Positions 1-8,777 are shown, counted from the stretch's first letter. The stretch: 28,779 nt of DNA from an uncultured Agitococcus sp. (GCF_937920075.1 NZ_CALETI010000461.1:1-28779), one strand, 5' to 3'. The notes: generated by a model not told the origin, from the sequence alone. Program-made: numbers and translations.

Positions 1-509
1 AAACGTTGACCATTTTCTACAGGCTCAACCCGATGTAAACTGGTAGCAGGATAAACAATCGCATCCCCTGCGGCTAATTTAACCTCATGGCAACCATAAG
101 TATCTTCAACAACCAATTCTCCCCCCTCATACTCTTCAGGTTCGGATAAAAAAACGGTGGTTGAGACATCGGTACGCACAGGTAAACGGGTTAAGGCTTC
201 GTATTGAATTGCGCCATCGACATGATTACCAAAATGCCCACCTTGTTGATAACAATTAAACAGTGGCAATAACAACTGTTTGGGCAATACCGCCGAGACA
301 AATAAGGGATTTGCTAACAATGCCTCTTTAACTTGTTGTCCTAATTGCTGTGCAATCGCTAAATTTTGCGAGAGTTGTAAGTTATGTTTGACTTTTGCCG
401 CCTGTGCGCCAGCAGTATTTGCGCCTGCTTGCCACGGAGCTTCGTGTAACTGTTGGCGAATTTGAGCGACTTGTTGTTTACTCAATACTTGCGGAATATG
501 CAATAACAT
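1..509 (-). CDS. piuC: PKHD-type 2-oxoglutarate/Fe(II) hydroxylase, PiuC/YbiX family (3' end cut by window)
   Basis: This is the first 169 codons of a gene whose end lies left of the window. The reading starts MLLHIPQVLSKQQVAQIRQQ and stays open to base 1. The iron-binding triad of the family is visible as H96-x-D98 (in GNHVDGA) and H159 (in LHRVEP), and R169 fits the 2-oxoglutarate-binding Arg. The family is usually about 226 residues, so roughly 57 are missing. PiuC/YbiX proteins are cytoplasmic oxygenases of unproven substrate that commonly sit beside Fiu/PiuA siderophore receptors, as here (the receptor stops 68 bases upstream). It is probably cotranscribed with the receptor and so Fur-controlled. 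The ATG at 509 is preferred because the N-terminus then matches the family; the ATG at 514 is in another frame. Confidence 0.9.
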   Translation of the reverse strand, partial: MLLHIPQVLSKQQVAQIRQQLHEAPWQAGANTAGAQAAKVKHNLQLSQNLAIAQQLGQQVKEALLANPLFVSAVLPKQLLLPLFNCYQQGGHFGNHVDGAIQYEALTRLPVRTDVSTTVFLSEPEEYEGGELVVEDTYGCHEVKLAAGDAIVYPATSLHRVEPVENGQR

Positions 510-539
510 AACATTTTCCCATTCAGCTCTCAATTTAGA

Positions 540-574
540 CTCCCTCTCCCTATGGGAAAGGGCTGGGGTGAGGG
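540..574. repeat. GC-rich imperfect palindrome, dispersed-repeat-like, between receptor and hydroxylase genes
   Basis: Arms CCCTCTCCC and GGGAAAGGG around a TAT loop form a 9-bp stem with one mismatch, followed by CTGGGGTGAGGG. The block is strikingly GC-rich against its AT-rich surroundings. It resembles a short intergenic palindromic repeat seen widely in proteobacterial genomes (recalled, not searched). It sits 4 bases after the receptor stop codon and could act as an attenuator or mRNA-stabilising hairpin between the two iron genes. Confidence 0.5.
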
Positions 575-577
575 TTA

Positions 578-2890
578 TTAAAAACTAAACTCTGCCGTAA
601 TTGCAGCTGAAATAGGCGCACCCAAGGTCATACGTGCACCACTATTGTTTAAGGTACTGATATATTCTTCATCAAAGACGTTATAGACGTTTAAGCGTAG
701 ATTGGTGTTCTTATTGACTTTATAAGCAGCCATCACATCAGCTACGGTATAAGCAGGAATCACTGGCATATTTTCGGTTGCCAAATTTGCATTGGTTGTC
801 ACTACACGCTTTTGTTCACCCACATAACGTGCACCGCCACCAAAGGTGAATTTTTCTAAGGTATAAGATGTCCATACCGATGCGGTGACATCAGGTGTCC
901 AACGCACACCATCTGATGTGGTAATCACACCCGTTGAACTACTCTTAGAACTTTGGCCTAACTGCTCACTTTCCATAAAACCAACAGACATGGTTAATTG
1001 CCAAAAGTTCGTTAATTGACCAACTGCCGCTAATTCAATACCATCAACAAGGGTTTTTCCTTCCTGATTAGCCACACCAGTCACAGCATCAACACTGGCT
1101 TGTTTATCGTTTTCGGTACGGTAAACAGCAGCAGAGACATTTAAACGCTTATTTAACAACTCCCACTTTGTACCCAATTCGGCGGTTGTGGTTTGTTGTG
1201 GATCTAATTCAGCATTTGCCTGATTACCTGCGGTCGCTGATAACACAAAGTTAGCACCCGCAGGTGGCGTTTGTGCATCGGCAAAGGCAACATAAATCGA
1301 ACCATTCGTAGCTGGCTTAAACACTAAACCAGCATTCCAGCTTAATAAGGTATCGTCATCTTCTAAATGGCTAATAACCACATCACCGACTTTGTAACCT
1401 TGCGCGGAATAGGTAGCCAAATTGCCACCACTACCACCCGTTACCATCGTACCTGTGCTAGTTTCAGTTTTATAACGATCGGCACGTAAACCAAGGCTAA
1501 ATTTTAAACTGTCTATTAATGTTAAAGTGTCAAAGACATACAATGCAGCCGTTGTCGTTTCACCGTCTGTATCCGCACCCGTTAAATAAGGCACTAACAA
1601 ATTCTGATAGGCATTTGGGCTATATACATTTTGTACAACACTATATACTGGCAAAGTTTGGCCATTCACCACCACCGTTGTTGTGCTAGTGCTGCCTGAA
1701 GTTGAGCCAAGTGTTAACTGACTTTCTTTTAATAACTCTAAACCAAGCACTAAATCATGTTTAATAAAACCCGTGCTTAACGCGGTATTCAAGTTTGTTT
1801 GGTTTGCCCAAATTTCATTAGTTTGGTCGATACGTTGGCGATTCAAAGCGACTTCAATGGCTTTAGTGCTGGCATTGACAGATAAAGCATTCACCCCCGT
1901 TAACACGCGATCTACATGTGTTTGACCATAACGGCTAATATTACGAATGGTGGTGTTTTTTGATAACTGATGTTCCACTTTGGCCGTTAACATATCTGCA
2001 GATATTTTTTCATAATCTTGCTGACTGCCATAAAAGTTATCACGACTGACTTTTGCCCCTGCTTTAATAGTGGTATTGCTATTATAAAAACCTTCCATGC
2101 CAATAGTTGGTACACCACCATCGGGCACATTGTCCTGACGAATATGCTGAGAATAGAGATATACTTTGGTTGGTGAATCTAAGCCAAAGGCTAAACTTGG
2201 TGCAATTGCCACTTGTCGATTGGAAACTTGATTACGCTCTTCGGCATTGCCTTCTTGCACCATGACATTCAAACGTAATGCTGTGCTGTCATCAATCACA
2301 TTATTGCTATCAACAGTTAAACGCTTTTTATCGGCTGTGCCCAGTGTTAATGCAATATCATTGGCCTGCTCAAGAGTAGGCAATTTGGAAATTAAATTAA
2401 TATAACCCGCGCTCGCACCACGTCCCACCTCTGAACCACCAGCGCCTTTAACCACTTCAACTTGCTCAAGGTTAAATACATCACGGGTCACTGCACCTAA
2501 ATCACGGACACCATCAACAAAAGTTGAGGTATTGGTTGAAAAACCACGCATCTGAAACGTATCACCTGCCGCCGTATTACCATTTTCGCCCAACTGCATA
2601 GTAATGCCTGCGGTATTGCGTAAGGCTTCCATCAAGGAGCTAGCACCTTGCTCTTTCAACATTTCCTTTTTTAGTACTTGTACGGTTTTTGGGGTATCAA
2701 CTAAGGCTTGAGTGAGTTTGTTTGATGCAGATTTTTCCGTTTTGTACGGCACATCAACAGCAGCTTGGACATTAACCTCTTTTAACACTGGCGCATCTTG
2801 TGCGTGAGCAGGAATAGCTAAACTACCTGCCATCGCCACCATAGAGGATGTTAATAATGTAGATTTTTTACGAGAACGAATGATAGACAC
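578..2890 (-). CDS. fiu: TonB-dependent catecholate siderophore receptor, Fiu/PiuA type
   Basis: This outer-membrane 22-strand barrel receptor imports ferric catecholate siderophores using TonB energy. I chose the GTG at 2890 (770 residues): a GAGG lies 9-14 bases upstream, and the product then begins MSIIRSRKKS like known relatives. An upstream TTG at 2905 would add five residues. A signal peptide ends about residue 30 (AHA-QD). A TonB-box-like stretch (LKEVNVQA) follows, then the plug domain with DTPKTVQVL, FQMRGF, FVDGVRDLG and LEQVEVVKG, and then the barrel, ending in Phe as outer-membrane proteins do. FVDGVRDLGAVTRDVFN is close to the Fiu signature. The gene lies downstream of a Fur-box promoter (3021-3051) and upstream of piuC, the usual pairing. 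Receptor class is sure; the exact ligand (dihydroxybenzoylserine, monocatechol drugs) is inferred. Confidence 0.9.
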   Translation of the reverse strand: MSIIRSRKKSTLLTSSMVAMAGSLAIPAHAQDAPVLKEVNVQAAVDVPYKTEKSASNKLTQALVDTPKTVQVLKKEMLKEQGASSLMEALRNTAGITMQLGENGNTAAGDTFQMRGFSTNTSTFVDGVRDLGAVTRDVFNLEQVEVVKGAGGSEVGRGASAGYINLISKLPTLEQANDIALTLGTADKKRLTVDSNNVIDDSTALRLNVMVQEGNAEERNQVSNRQVAIAPSLAFGLDSPTKVYLYSQHIRQDNVPDGGVPTIGMEGFYNSNTTIKAGAKVSRDNFYGSQQDYEKISADMLTAKVEHQLSKNTTIRNISRYGQTHVDRVLTGVNALSVNASTKAIEVALNRQRIDQTNEIWANQTNLNTALSTGFIKHDLVLGLELLKESQLTLGSTSGSTSTTTVVVNGQTLPVYSVVQNVYSPNAYQNLLVPYLTGADTDGETTTAALYVFDTLTLIDSLKFSLGLRADRYKTETSTGTMVTGGSGGNLATYSAQGYKVGDVVISHLEDDDTLLSWNAGLVFKPATNGSIYVAFADAQTPPAGANFVLSATAGNQANAELDPQQTTTAELGTKWELLNKRLNVSAAVYRTENDKQASVDAVTGVANQEGKTLVDGIELAAVGQLTNFWQLTMSVGFMESEQLGQSSKSSSTGVITTSDGVRWTPDVTASVWTSYTLEKFTFGGGARYVGEQKRVVTTNANLATENMPVIPAYTVADVMAAYKVNKNTNLRLNVYNVFDEEYISTLNNSGARMTLGAPISAAITAEFSF

Positions 2891-2918
2891 AACACAATAC
2901 CTCAAATAGCCCTCAGAG

Positions 2919-2945
2919 TTAGATGCAATGATGGCTAGCGCACAT
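2919..2945 (-). other. Possible 8-codon leader ORF upstream of the siderophore receptor
   Basis: In the predicted receptor mRNA leader, a strong Shine-Dalgarno-like GGAGGGG (2956-2962, minus strand) lies 10 bases before an ATG. That ATG opens a tiny frame encoding MCASHHCI and a stop. The same purine block also sits right before another ATG (2955) that stops after six codons. Neither may be real; the point is a good ribosome-binding sequence where no gene is annotated. Confidence 0.2.
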
Positions 2946-3020
2946 CAATGGTCATCCCCTCCACAGGGTTAAACATAAAAAAGGCTTGGCTTGTCGTTTA
3001 GAACTGGCTGGGCACTTTGT

Positions 3021-3051
3021 AAATGATAACAATTATCATTTAAATTTGCAA
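3021..3051 (-). promoter_or_regulatory. Fur-box promoter of the siderophore receptor
   Basis: A perfect inverted repeat AAATGATAA-N3-TTATCATTT (3021-3041) matches the Fur-box pattern. On the minus strand a -35-like TTGCAA (3046-3051) is 17 bases from a -10-like TATCAT (3023-3028), so the Fur box covers the -10. Transcription would begin near 3016 and leave a leader of about 125 bases before the receptor GTG. Confidence 0.75.
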
Positions 3052-3064
3052 CAACTTGCAACAA

Positions 3065-3880
3065 TTACGGTAATAACACCTCTAAGGTTGCCGCATAGCT
3101 ATAACGTTTTTCGGGCATGGCTGGGCGTTTGCCATCAACCATTTCTGGCAATTGTGGATAAGCCGCTTTTAACCAATACATTCCTGCAAATGGCCATTTA
3201 ATGCTAATCACGCCGTCTTTATCACTGATTGCTGTGATTTCATTTAACACACCACGATAACGAACCCCACCTGCAATCACTGATATTTTGCTATCCGCAA
3301 CAGGCTTTCCATCTAATAACACTTTAAAACGAGTCGTTTCTTGTGCATACAAATTATTGGGATGGCTTAACGGCAATAACTCTAAACCTTGATTAACGGC
3401 TTTTAGCACCGTATCAGTCGGTTGATCTGCGGTGACATAGGTTTCTAAACGGTTATAGGTACGCGATATTTTTAGATCAGTGGCTTCGGCTGGAATTTCT
3501 TGCGCCATCTTTTCTTCTGCCCCACGCCAACGTTTCTCCTCACCGTTTAAACGATAAGTTGCCATCACATTTTGTGAGTTCTGGCTAATTTTATAAGTGC
3601 CTTTTTGTAGCAATTTAAAATCAGCAGAGCCACGAAATTTGCTTTTAGTGATTGTTTCCGCTTTCACCTGACTACCATCAGGGGCAACAACCTCCAAATT
3701 ATCTAAGGCCAAAGCATTACTATCAAAATCAAATAAGTTTTCTGATACCGCCCCATCAATAGTCACCCATGCTTCTTTAGCATCAATCTGTGTATTGGAG
3801 GGTAATAACCATTGACGATGTGCATGAGCTTGTGGAAGCAAAATTAATAAGCCCAAAGCAAGCGTTGTCTTTTTAAACAT
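3065..3880 (-). CDS. DUF4198 periplasmic protein
   Basis: The 271-residue product has a signal peptide ending at HAHA or AHA (about residue 20), followed by HRQWLLPS, the characteristic opening of DUF4198 proteins. The rest looks like beta-sandwich domains, with no membrane segment or known catalytic motif. Members are distantly related to NikM/CbiM-associated metal-uptake accessory proteins and are often encoded beside TonB receptors. The molecular role is unknown. An ATG start is supported by CAGGAC 6 bases upstream. It is the last gene of the PepSY-DUF2271-DUF4198 run (21 bases after DUF2271) and precedes the receptor promoter. A periplasmic role in handling metal or siderophore is inferred from context only. 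Confidence 0.8.
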   Translation of the reverse strand: MFKKTTLALGLLILLPQAHAHRQWLLPSNTQIDAKEAWVTIDGAVSENLFDFDSNALALDNLEVVAPDGSQVKAETITKSKFRGSADFKLLQKGTYKISQNSQNVMATYRLNGEEKRWRGAEEKMAQEIPAEATDLKISRTYNRLETYVTADQPTDTVLKAVNQGLELLPLSHPNNLYAQETTRFKVLLDGKPVADSKISVIAGGVRYRGVLNEITAISDKDGVISIKWPFAGMYWLKAAYPQLPEMVDGKRPAMPEKRYSYAATLEVLLP

Positions 3881-3901
3881 GATATTGTCCTGTTTTAATG
3901 A

Positions 3902-4417
3902 TTACGGTTTAACCGCGACGGTGACTTTGCCTAATTCTTCTTGTCCTTGTGCACTATTCTGATTGGCTTTTTTAGACAACCACTCAAACGGCACTTTTAA
4001 CACTTCTCGACCACCGCCTTCGCGTGCTGCCTCAACCACTAACTGATAACGCCCAGCTGCCAATTTATCTAATGGCGTATTTTTATCGCTAAAGCTTAAT
4101 TGATGCTCACCGACATTACGTGTTGCACCAGATACACCATCAACAGGCATCGTTAATTCACGACCACTTTTTCGCCACCATTGACGCAGGTCTTTTAACC
4201 ACTTTGTCCCGCCGTTATCGCGTTTTTTTAGGTCATACCAAACCGCCAAATTAGCCATAAATTTTTGGCTATCATCTTCAATCCAAATGGCAACATAAGG
4301 ACGATGATATTCGGCCACATTTAAACTGGGTATTTGCACATTAACGGCTAACTCAGCGGCTTGTGCCGTCGATAGCAAGCTCATGGCTAAGGCCGAACCA
4401 TAGATCATTTTTTTCAT
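3902..4417 (-). CDS. DUF2271 periplasmic protein
   Basis: The 171-residue product has a clear signal peptide (MKKMIYGSALAMSLLSTAQA, then AE). The mature part carries the DUF2271 hallmarks: YVAIWIEDD, LAVWYD, and a KWLKDLRQWWRKSGR segment rich in Trp and basic residues. The family has no established biochemical activity. It commonly travels with PepSY-TM proteins and DUF4198 in Fur-regulated clusters, which is the arrangement here. The ATG has an AGAAGAGA ribosome-binding site, and the gene begins 15 bases after the PepSY gene ends, so the two are very likely cotranscribed. The spacer can form a small hairpin (ATATCT/AGATAT, 4420-4440) that places the ribosome-binding site in the loop. Confidence 0.8.
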   Translation of the reverse strand: MKKMIYGSALAMSLLSTAQAAELAVNVQIPSLNVAEYHRPYVAIWIEDDSQKFMANLAVWYDLKKRDNGGTKWLKDLRQWWRKSGRELTMPVDGVSGATRNVGEHQLSFSDKNTPLDKLAAGRYQLVVEAAREGGGREVLKVPFEWLSKKANQNSAQGQEELGKVTVAVKP

Positions 4418-4432
4418 AAATATCTCTTCTCT

Positions 4433-5056
4433 TTAGATATGAACAAAGAACACCACTAACAATAAGGGAATAAGCAATCCTGTGCTGACGAGTGGCCAAA
4501 CCATTGGCCGACGACGGGCATGCTGTTGCAAAATAAACAGTCCCGTTAAGGAAAAAACCACACAGGCAATGGCAAAAACATCAATAAACCATTGCCAAAC
4601 CACACCCGTATGACGACCTTTATGCAAGTCGTTTAATAAGGAAATCACACCACGACTGGTAGATTCATACTCAAACTGACTATTGGCTAAGGAAAAGCGC
4701 GCCCACGCATCGCCACCCGCTTTTGGCAACGAAATATAAACTTCGTCAGCAGACCATTCGACTTGTGATTCGGCACTTAAATGAATGCCATGTTGATTAA
4801 TCAACCATTGCTCAACATTGCTTGGTAAAGGCTGTTGAGTTTGATCTTGCTCTGCAAGCGTTTGCAATTGTTGGTTTATTTGCTGGGGAGTTGCCAGTTC
4901 TTGACGCTCAACTTTGGGTTTCGCCTCAATTTGGCTAGCATGATTTAAGGTAATGCCTGTAATACTAAACACCAACATCCCTACCAAACATATCGCCGAG
5001 CTAATCCAATGCCACTGATACAACTGTTTTAACAACGATGCCTTAGCCAAGTTCAC
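4433..5056 (-). CDS. PepSY-associated membrane protein
   Basis: This is an inner-membrane protein of the PepSY_TM family, about 207 residues from the start chosen. It shows TM1 at about 15-37 (SSAICLVGMLVFSITGITL), a periplasmic PepSY-like region to about 150 including NDLHKGRHTG, TM2 at about 153-177 and TM3 at about 187-206. His residues near the membrane edges (WHW, LHKGRH) recall the haem or metal-binding histidines of larger PepSY proteins such as PiuB/FoxB, some of which reduce siderophore-bound iron. A reductase role is inference. The open frame extends to a TTG at 5107, but that extension is made from the Fur box and promoter. I therefore prefer the GTG at 5056, although its ribosome-binding site is weak. 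It is the first gene of the iron operon. Confidence 0.75.
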   Translation of the reverse strand: MNLAKASLLKQLYQWHWISSAICLVGMLVFSITGITLNHASQIEAKPKVERQELATPQQINQQLQTLAEQDQTQQPLPSNVEQWLINQHGIHLSAESQVEWSADEVYISLPKAGGDAWARFSLANSQFEYESTSRGVISLLNDLHKGRHTGVVWQWFIDVFAIACVVFSLTGLFILQQHARRRPMVWPLVSTGLLIPLLLVVFFVHI

Positions 5057-5076
5057 ACCCAATAAATAATAATTTA

Positions 5077-5098
5077 AATGATAATGATTATCATTATA
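5077..5098 (-). promoter_or_regulatory. Fur box and -10 of the PepSY-DUF2271-DUF4198 operon
   Basis: AATGATAAT-N-ATTATCATT (5077-5095) is a perfect 9-1-9 palindrome that closely matches the Fur consensus. On the minus strand a consensus -10 TATAAT covers 5093-5098, directly over the box; no good -35 is visible. The predicted start of transcription (near 5086) leaves about 30 bases before the GTG at 5056. Confidence 0.75.
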
Positions 5099-5264
5099 TA
5101 TCAACAAATGCTAACTTTGTGTAAAAAATACTTTTCAATTTTCCAATAAGATCAAAAAATACACAAAAATGGTTTTATTTATCATGCTTTAGAGATAATT
5201 AGATGCAATCCTTTGTCGCTATTATTACAATTAGCATCTTTCATGACTTAAAAGAAAACTGCGC

Positions 5265-5894
5265 GTGTCTGTAGATTGCCCCATTTTATTTTGTGACAAT
5301 GATTTGCTCGTAGTGGGTAAACCTAGTGGTTTATTAACTGTTCGTGGCAAAGGTGCTGACAAACAAGACTGTTTACATGCTCGTTTGCAAGCCCAATTTG
5401 AGGAAGTCCGTATTATTCATCGTCTAGACCAAGATACTTCTGGTCTATTAGTCTTTGCTCGTCATTTGGCAGCACAACAACACCTCAATAAACAATTTGA
5501 ACAACGTTTGGTTAACAAACACTATATTGCCTTAGTCTATGGTCATATTGCTCAAATGCGTGGCGAAATAGATGCACCATTACGTTATGACCCTGAGCAT
5601 CCACCTTTACATATTGTCGATTATGAGCAAGGCCAACACGCCCTCACCCAATGGCAAGTGCTTGGTCGTCAAGCCAAAGCCACCCGTGTGTTGTTAAAAC
5701 CAATTACTGGTCGCTCTCATCAATTGCGTGTGCATATGCAATTATTAGGTCATCCGATTGTTGGTGACACGTTATATGCACCACCCGAAGCAATTGCTTT
5801 AAGTCCGCGTTTGTGTTTACACGCAGAGACACTAGAATTTAATCATCCCATAACTTTACAGCCAATGAATTTTTCATGGCCATGCCCTTTTTAA
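5265..5894 (+). CDS. rluA: Dual-specificity RNA pseudouridine synthase RluA
   Basis: RluA makes pseudouridine in 23S rRNA (746) and in tRNA (32). The 209-residue product has the HRLDQDTSG motif with catalytic D55. Its C-terminal stretch VLLKPITGRSHQLRVHM, then GHPIVGD and PRLCLHAETL, closely parallels E. coli RluA (219 residues). There is no N-terminal S4 domain, which separates it from RluC/RluD. The start is a GTG with a weak AAAAGAAAA ribosome-binding site. rapA follows after 16 bases, the same neighbour as in E. coli, which supports the assignment. The 157-base region upstream is shared with the divergent iron operon. Confidence 0.92.
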   Translation: MSVDCPILFCDNDLLVVGKPSGLLTVRGKGADKQDCLHARLQAQFEEVRIIHRLDQDTSGLLVFARHLAAQQHLNKQFEQRLVNKHYIALVYGHIAQMRGEIDAPLRYDPEHPPLHIVDYEQGQHALTQWQVLGRQAKATRVLLKPITGRSHQLRVHMQLLGHPIVGDTLYAPPEAIALSPRLCLHAETLEFNHPITLQPMNFSWPCPF

Positions 5895-5910
5895 TTGTTA
5901 GGACTGTTAC

Positions 5911-8733
5911 ATGAGTATTTCAAATCCTGCTATTGGTCAACGTTGGTTATCTGATGCTGAAACTGAGCTTGGCTTAGGTATCGTGGTTGAGGTAAATCCT
6001 CGCACCATGACCATCTTATTTCCCAAGAGCGAAGAAACCCGTGTCTATGCGCGCCAAAATGCGCCCTTATCACGGATTCGTTTTAATGAAGGCGATACCA
6101 TTAAAGATACTGACAATAAATCATGGCTAGTAACAGGCATTCAAGAACGCCAATTTGTCTTGCGTTATGAAGTACAAGATGCTGCTGGCAACACCACCAG
6201 CTTTGCTGAAACTCGCTTATCTCCCGAAATTCATTTAGCCAAACCTTGTGAACGTCTTTTGGCCTGCCAATTAGATAATAATGAATGGTATGAATTGCGT
6301 GTGACTGCCTTACGTGCGCGTGAAAAAATTGCCAAAAGTCCAGTATCTGGTTTGGTTGGCCCACGTGTGGGTTTAATTCCGCATCAATTTTATATTGCTC
6401 ACGAAGTTGGCCAACGTATGGCACCACGGGTGTTATTAGCTGACGAAGTGGGTTTGGGAAAAACGATTGAAGCAGGTTTAATTATTCATCAACAATTGTT
6501 AACAGGTCGTGCACAACGTATTTTGGTGTTAGTCCCTGATAGTTTGCAGTATCAATGGTTGGTTGAAATGCGTCGTCGTTTTAATATCGACTTTGCCTTA
6601 TTTGATTTAACCCGCACCGCTGCGATTCGTGAAGGTGATGAAGAACAAAATCCATTTAGTACCGAGCAATGTGTCTTAGCCAGCATTGACTTATTACTCG
6701 ATCATCCCGATTTAAAAGAGTCTGCTTTAGCCGCTAAATGGGATTTATTAGTGGTTGACGAAGCACACCATTTAGAATGGGACGAAGAAAAACCGAGCGA
6801 AGCCTATCAATTGGTTGAAGAAATTGCCAACCAAACGGCTGGGGTATTATTGCTCACCGCCACCCCAGAACAATTGGGTGTTGCTAGCCACTTTGCCCGT
6901 TTAAAACTTTTAGACCCAAAACGTTTTAGCAGCCTAGATAACTTCTTAGATGAAGAAGAAGGTTATCAACCGATTGCACAAGCTGCGCGTGACTTAGTCA
7001 AAGGTAATTTAAGTGCTGAAGCACAACAAACTTTAGCAAATTACTTGGCCGATGAAGACGTAGACTTAAACAGCAAAGAAGGTCGAGATCAGGCCGTTGC
7101 TGCATTATTAGATCGTCATGGTACAGGTCGTGTTTTATTTAGAAATACGCGTGAAGCGATTAAAGGCTTTCCACAACGCGAATGTATTCCTGTGCCATTA
7201 ACACCCCCTGCTGATTGGCCAATGACAGGTGCTGTGCGTCATCAGCTCTGGCCAGAAATGCAAACCGATAATGAAGATTGGTTAACCACAGACCCACGTG
7301 TGCCGTGGTTGATTCAATTATTGAAAAAGCTCAAACAGCAAAAAGTGTTGTTAATCTGCCGTACCGCAGGCGTGGCCATGTCTTTAGAGTTGCGTTTACG
7401 CCTAAATGAAGGTTTCCGCACTGCTCTTTTCCATGAAGAAATGAGTCTATTAGAACGTGACCGTGCAGCAGCCTATTTTGCAGAACCTGACTATGGTGCA
7501 CAAATTTTGTTATGTTCAGAAATTGGCTCTGAAGGTCGTAACTTCCAATTTGCCCATCATTTAGTGTTGTTTGATTTACCTGCTAATCCTGATGTTTTAG
7601 AGCAACGTATTGGCCGTTTGGATCGTATTGGTCAAACTGAAACCATCAAAATTCATGTGCCCTATATGCAAGGCACTGCCCAAGAGCGTTTGTTTGACTG
7701 GCATCACCAAGCCTTAAATACCATTGCTCATATTTCGCCAACAGCTCAAACTGTACACCAATATCATCAGGCTACTTTAAAAGATTGTTTGCAAAATCCA
7801 ACCGAACATCAACAATTATTTGCCGATTTAATGGCTGAAGCGCAACAAGATCGTGCCAACTTAGAAGCCGAGTTACAACAAGGTCGTGATTATTTGTTAG
7901 AGCTTAATTCGTGCCGTATGGACAAAGCGATTGACTTGATTACTGCCGTTGCTGACCAAGATGATGATTTAATCTTGGGTGATTTTATGGAGCGTGCATG
8001 GTCGGCATTTGGGGTTGACCATGAAGAGCAAGGTGATGGTAGTCATATTATTCGTAGTGGCGAACATATGCCAATTGACTCCTTCCCTTGTTTAGATGCC
8101 GATGGCATGACCGTTTGTTTTGACCGTAACCAAGCCTTAAGCCGTGAAGATGTGCAGTTTATTACGTGGGAACACCCAATGGCATTAGGCACTTTAGACC
8201 TAATGACACGTCAAGCCTTTGGTAATGCTAACCTTGGCCTGATTCGTAACAAAGGCATCAAAGCTGGTACTTTGTTGATTGAATCATGGTTTAGAATAGA
8301 GTTAATTGCACCTAAACATTTGGATTTAAATCCGCATTTACCTCAACTAACTTTACGCGTATTACTTGATGGTGAAGGTCGTGATTTGAGTTCGCGTATT
8401 GGCCATGAAATGCTCAATAAGCAAGTACAGCCTTTAGAAAAAATGACCGCACGCCAAGTAGTAAAAATGCAAACTGATGTCATGGCTACGCTTTATCAGA
8501 AGACCGAAAAAATTGCTAAAGCGGCTATTCCTGAGTTGCAACAACAAGCTCAAGATAGCTTAAAAGCCAAACTGGGGCAGGAAATTAAACGCCTAAAAGC
8601 CTTACAAGCGGTTAACCCAACCATTCGTGATGATGAAATTGCACGCTTAGAACAACAATTAGAGCAAGGTTTAAATTATTTAAGCCATGTTCATGTGATG
8701 AGTGATGCATTGCGGGTTATTATTGCTGCTTAA
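5911..8733 (+). CDS. rapA: RNA polymerase-associated SWI2/SNF2 ATPase RapA (HepA)
   Basis: RapA binds core RNA polymerase and uses ATP to recycle stalled or post-termination enzyme. The 940-residue product (E. coli 968) opens with the two Tudor-like N-terminal domains (GQRWLSDAETELGLG). The helicase motifs follow: Walker A DEVGLGKT (178-185), DEAH (283-286), LLTATP, and in the second RecA domain ALFHEEMSLLERDRA, GSEGRNFQFAHHLVLFDLP and QRIGRLDRIGQ (motif VI). The C-terminal region with SNF2-specific and spacer domains is complete. The ATG has TTAGGA upstream. It follows rluA by 16 bases, probably as an operon, and ends at the 8751-8774 terminator. Confidence 0.96.
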   Translation: MSISNPAIGQRWLSDAETELGLGIVVEVNPRTMTILFPKSEETRVYARQNAPLSRIRFNEGDTIKDTDNKSWLVTGIQERQFVLRYEVQDAAGNTTSFAETRLSPEIHLAKPCERLLACQLDNNEWYELRVTALRAREKIAKSPVSGLVGPRVGLIPHQFYIAHEVGQRMAPRVLLADEVGLGKTIEAGLIIHQQLLTGRAQRILVLVPDSLQYQWLVEMRRRFNIDFALFDLTRTAAIREGDEEQNPFSTEQCVLASIDLLLDHPDLKESALAAKWDLLVVDEAHHLEWDEEKPSEAYQLVEEIANQTAGVLLLTATPEQLGVASHFARLKLLDPKRFSSLDNFLDEEEGYQPIAQAARDLVKGNLSAEAQQTLANYLADEDVDLNSKEGRDQAVAALLDRHGTGRVLFRNTREAIKGFPQRECIPVPLTPPADWPMTGAVRHQLWPEMQTDNEDWLTTDPRVPWLIQLLKKLKQQKVLLICRTAGVAMSLELRLRLNEGFRTALFHEEMSLLERDRAAAYFAEPDYGAQILLCSEIGSEGRNFQFAHHLVLFDLPANPDVLEQRIGRLDRIGQTETIKIHVPYMQGTAQERLFDWHHQALNTIAHISPTAQTVHQYHQATLKDCLQNPTEHQQLFADLMAEAQQDRANLEAELQQGRDYLLELNSCRMDKAIDLITAVADQDDDLILGDFMERAWSAFGVDHEEQGDGSHIIRSGEHMPIDSFPCLDADGMTVCFDRNQALSREDVQFITWEHPMALGTLDLMTRQAFGNANLGLIRNKGIKAGTLLIESWFRIELIAPKHLDLNPHLPQLTLRVLLDGEGRDLSSRIGHEMLNKQVQPLEKMTARQVVKMQTDVMATLYQKTEKIAKAAIPELQQQAQDSLKAKLGQEIKRLKALQAVNPTIRDDEIARLEQQLEQGLNYLSHVHVMSDALRVIIAA

Positions 8734-8750
8734 CTGCAATAGTTACCCAT

Positions 8751-8774
8751 AAAAAGGCGCGTACGCGCCTTTTT
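8751..8774. terminator. Bidirectional intrinsic terminator between rapA and the GST gene
   Basis: A perfect 10-bp stem AAAAAGGCGC pairs with GCGCCTTTTT around a GTAC loop. It has a T-run on either strand, so it can stop both the converging rapA (stop 8733) and GST (stop 8778) transcripts. Confidence 0.9.
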
Positions 8775-8777
8775 GTT

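Noticed and set aside
5057..5107. TTG at 5107 as start of the PepSY protein
   Set aside because: The extra 17 codons are made of the Fur box and the -10 element, lack a ribosome-binding site and add nothing expected for the family.
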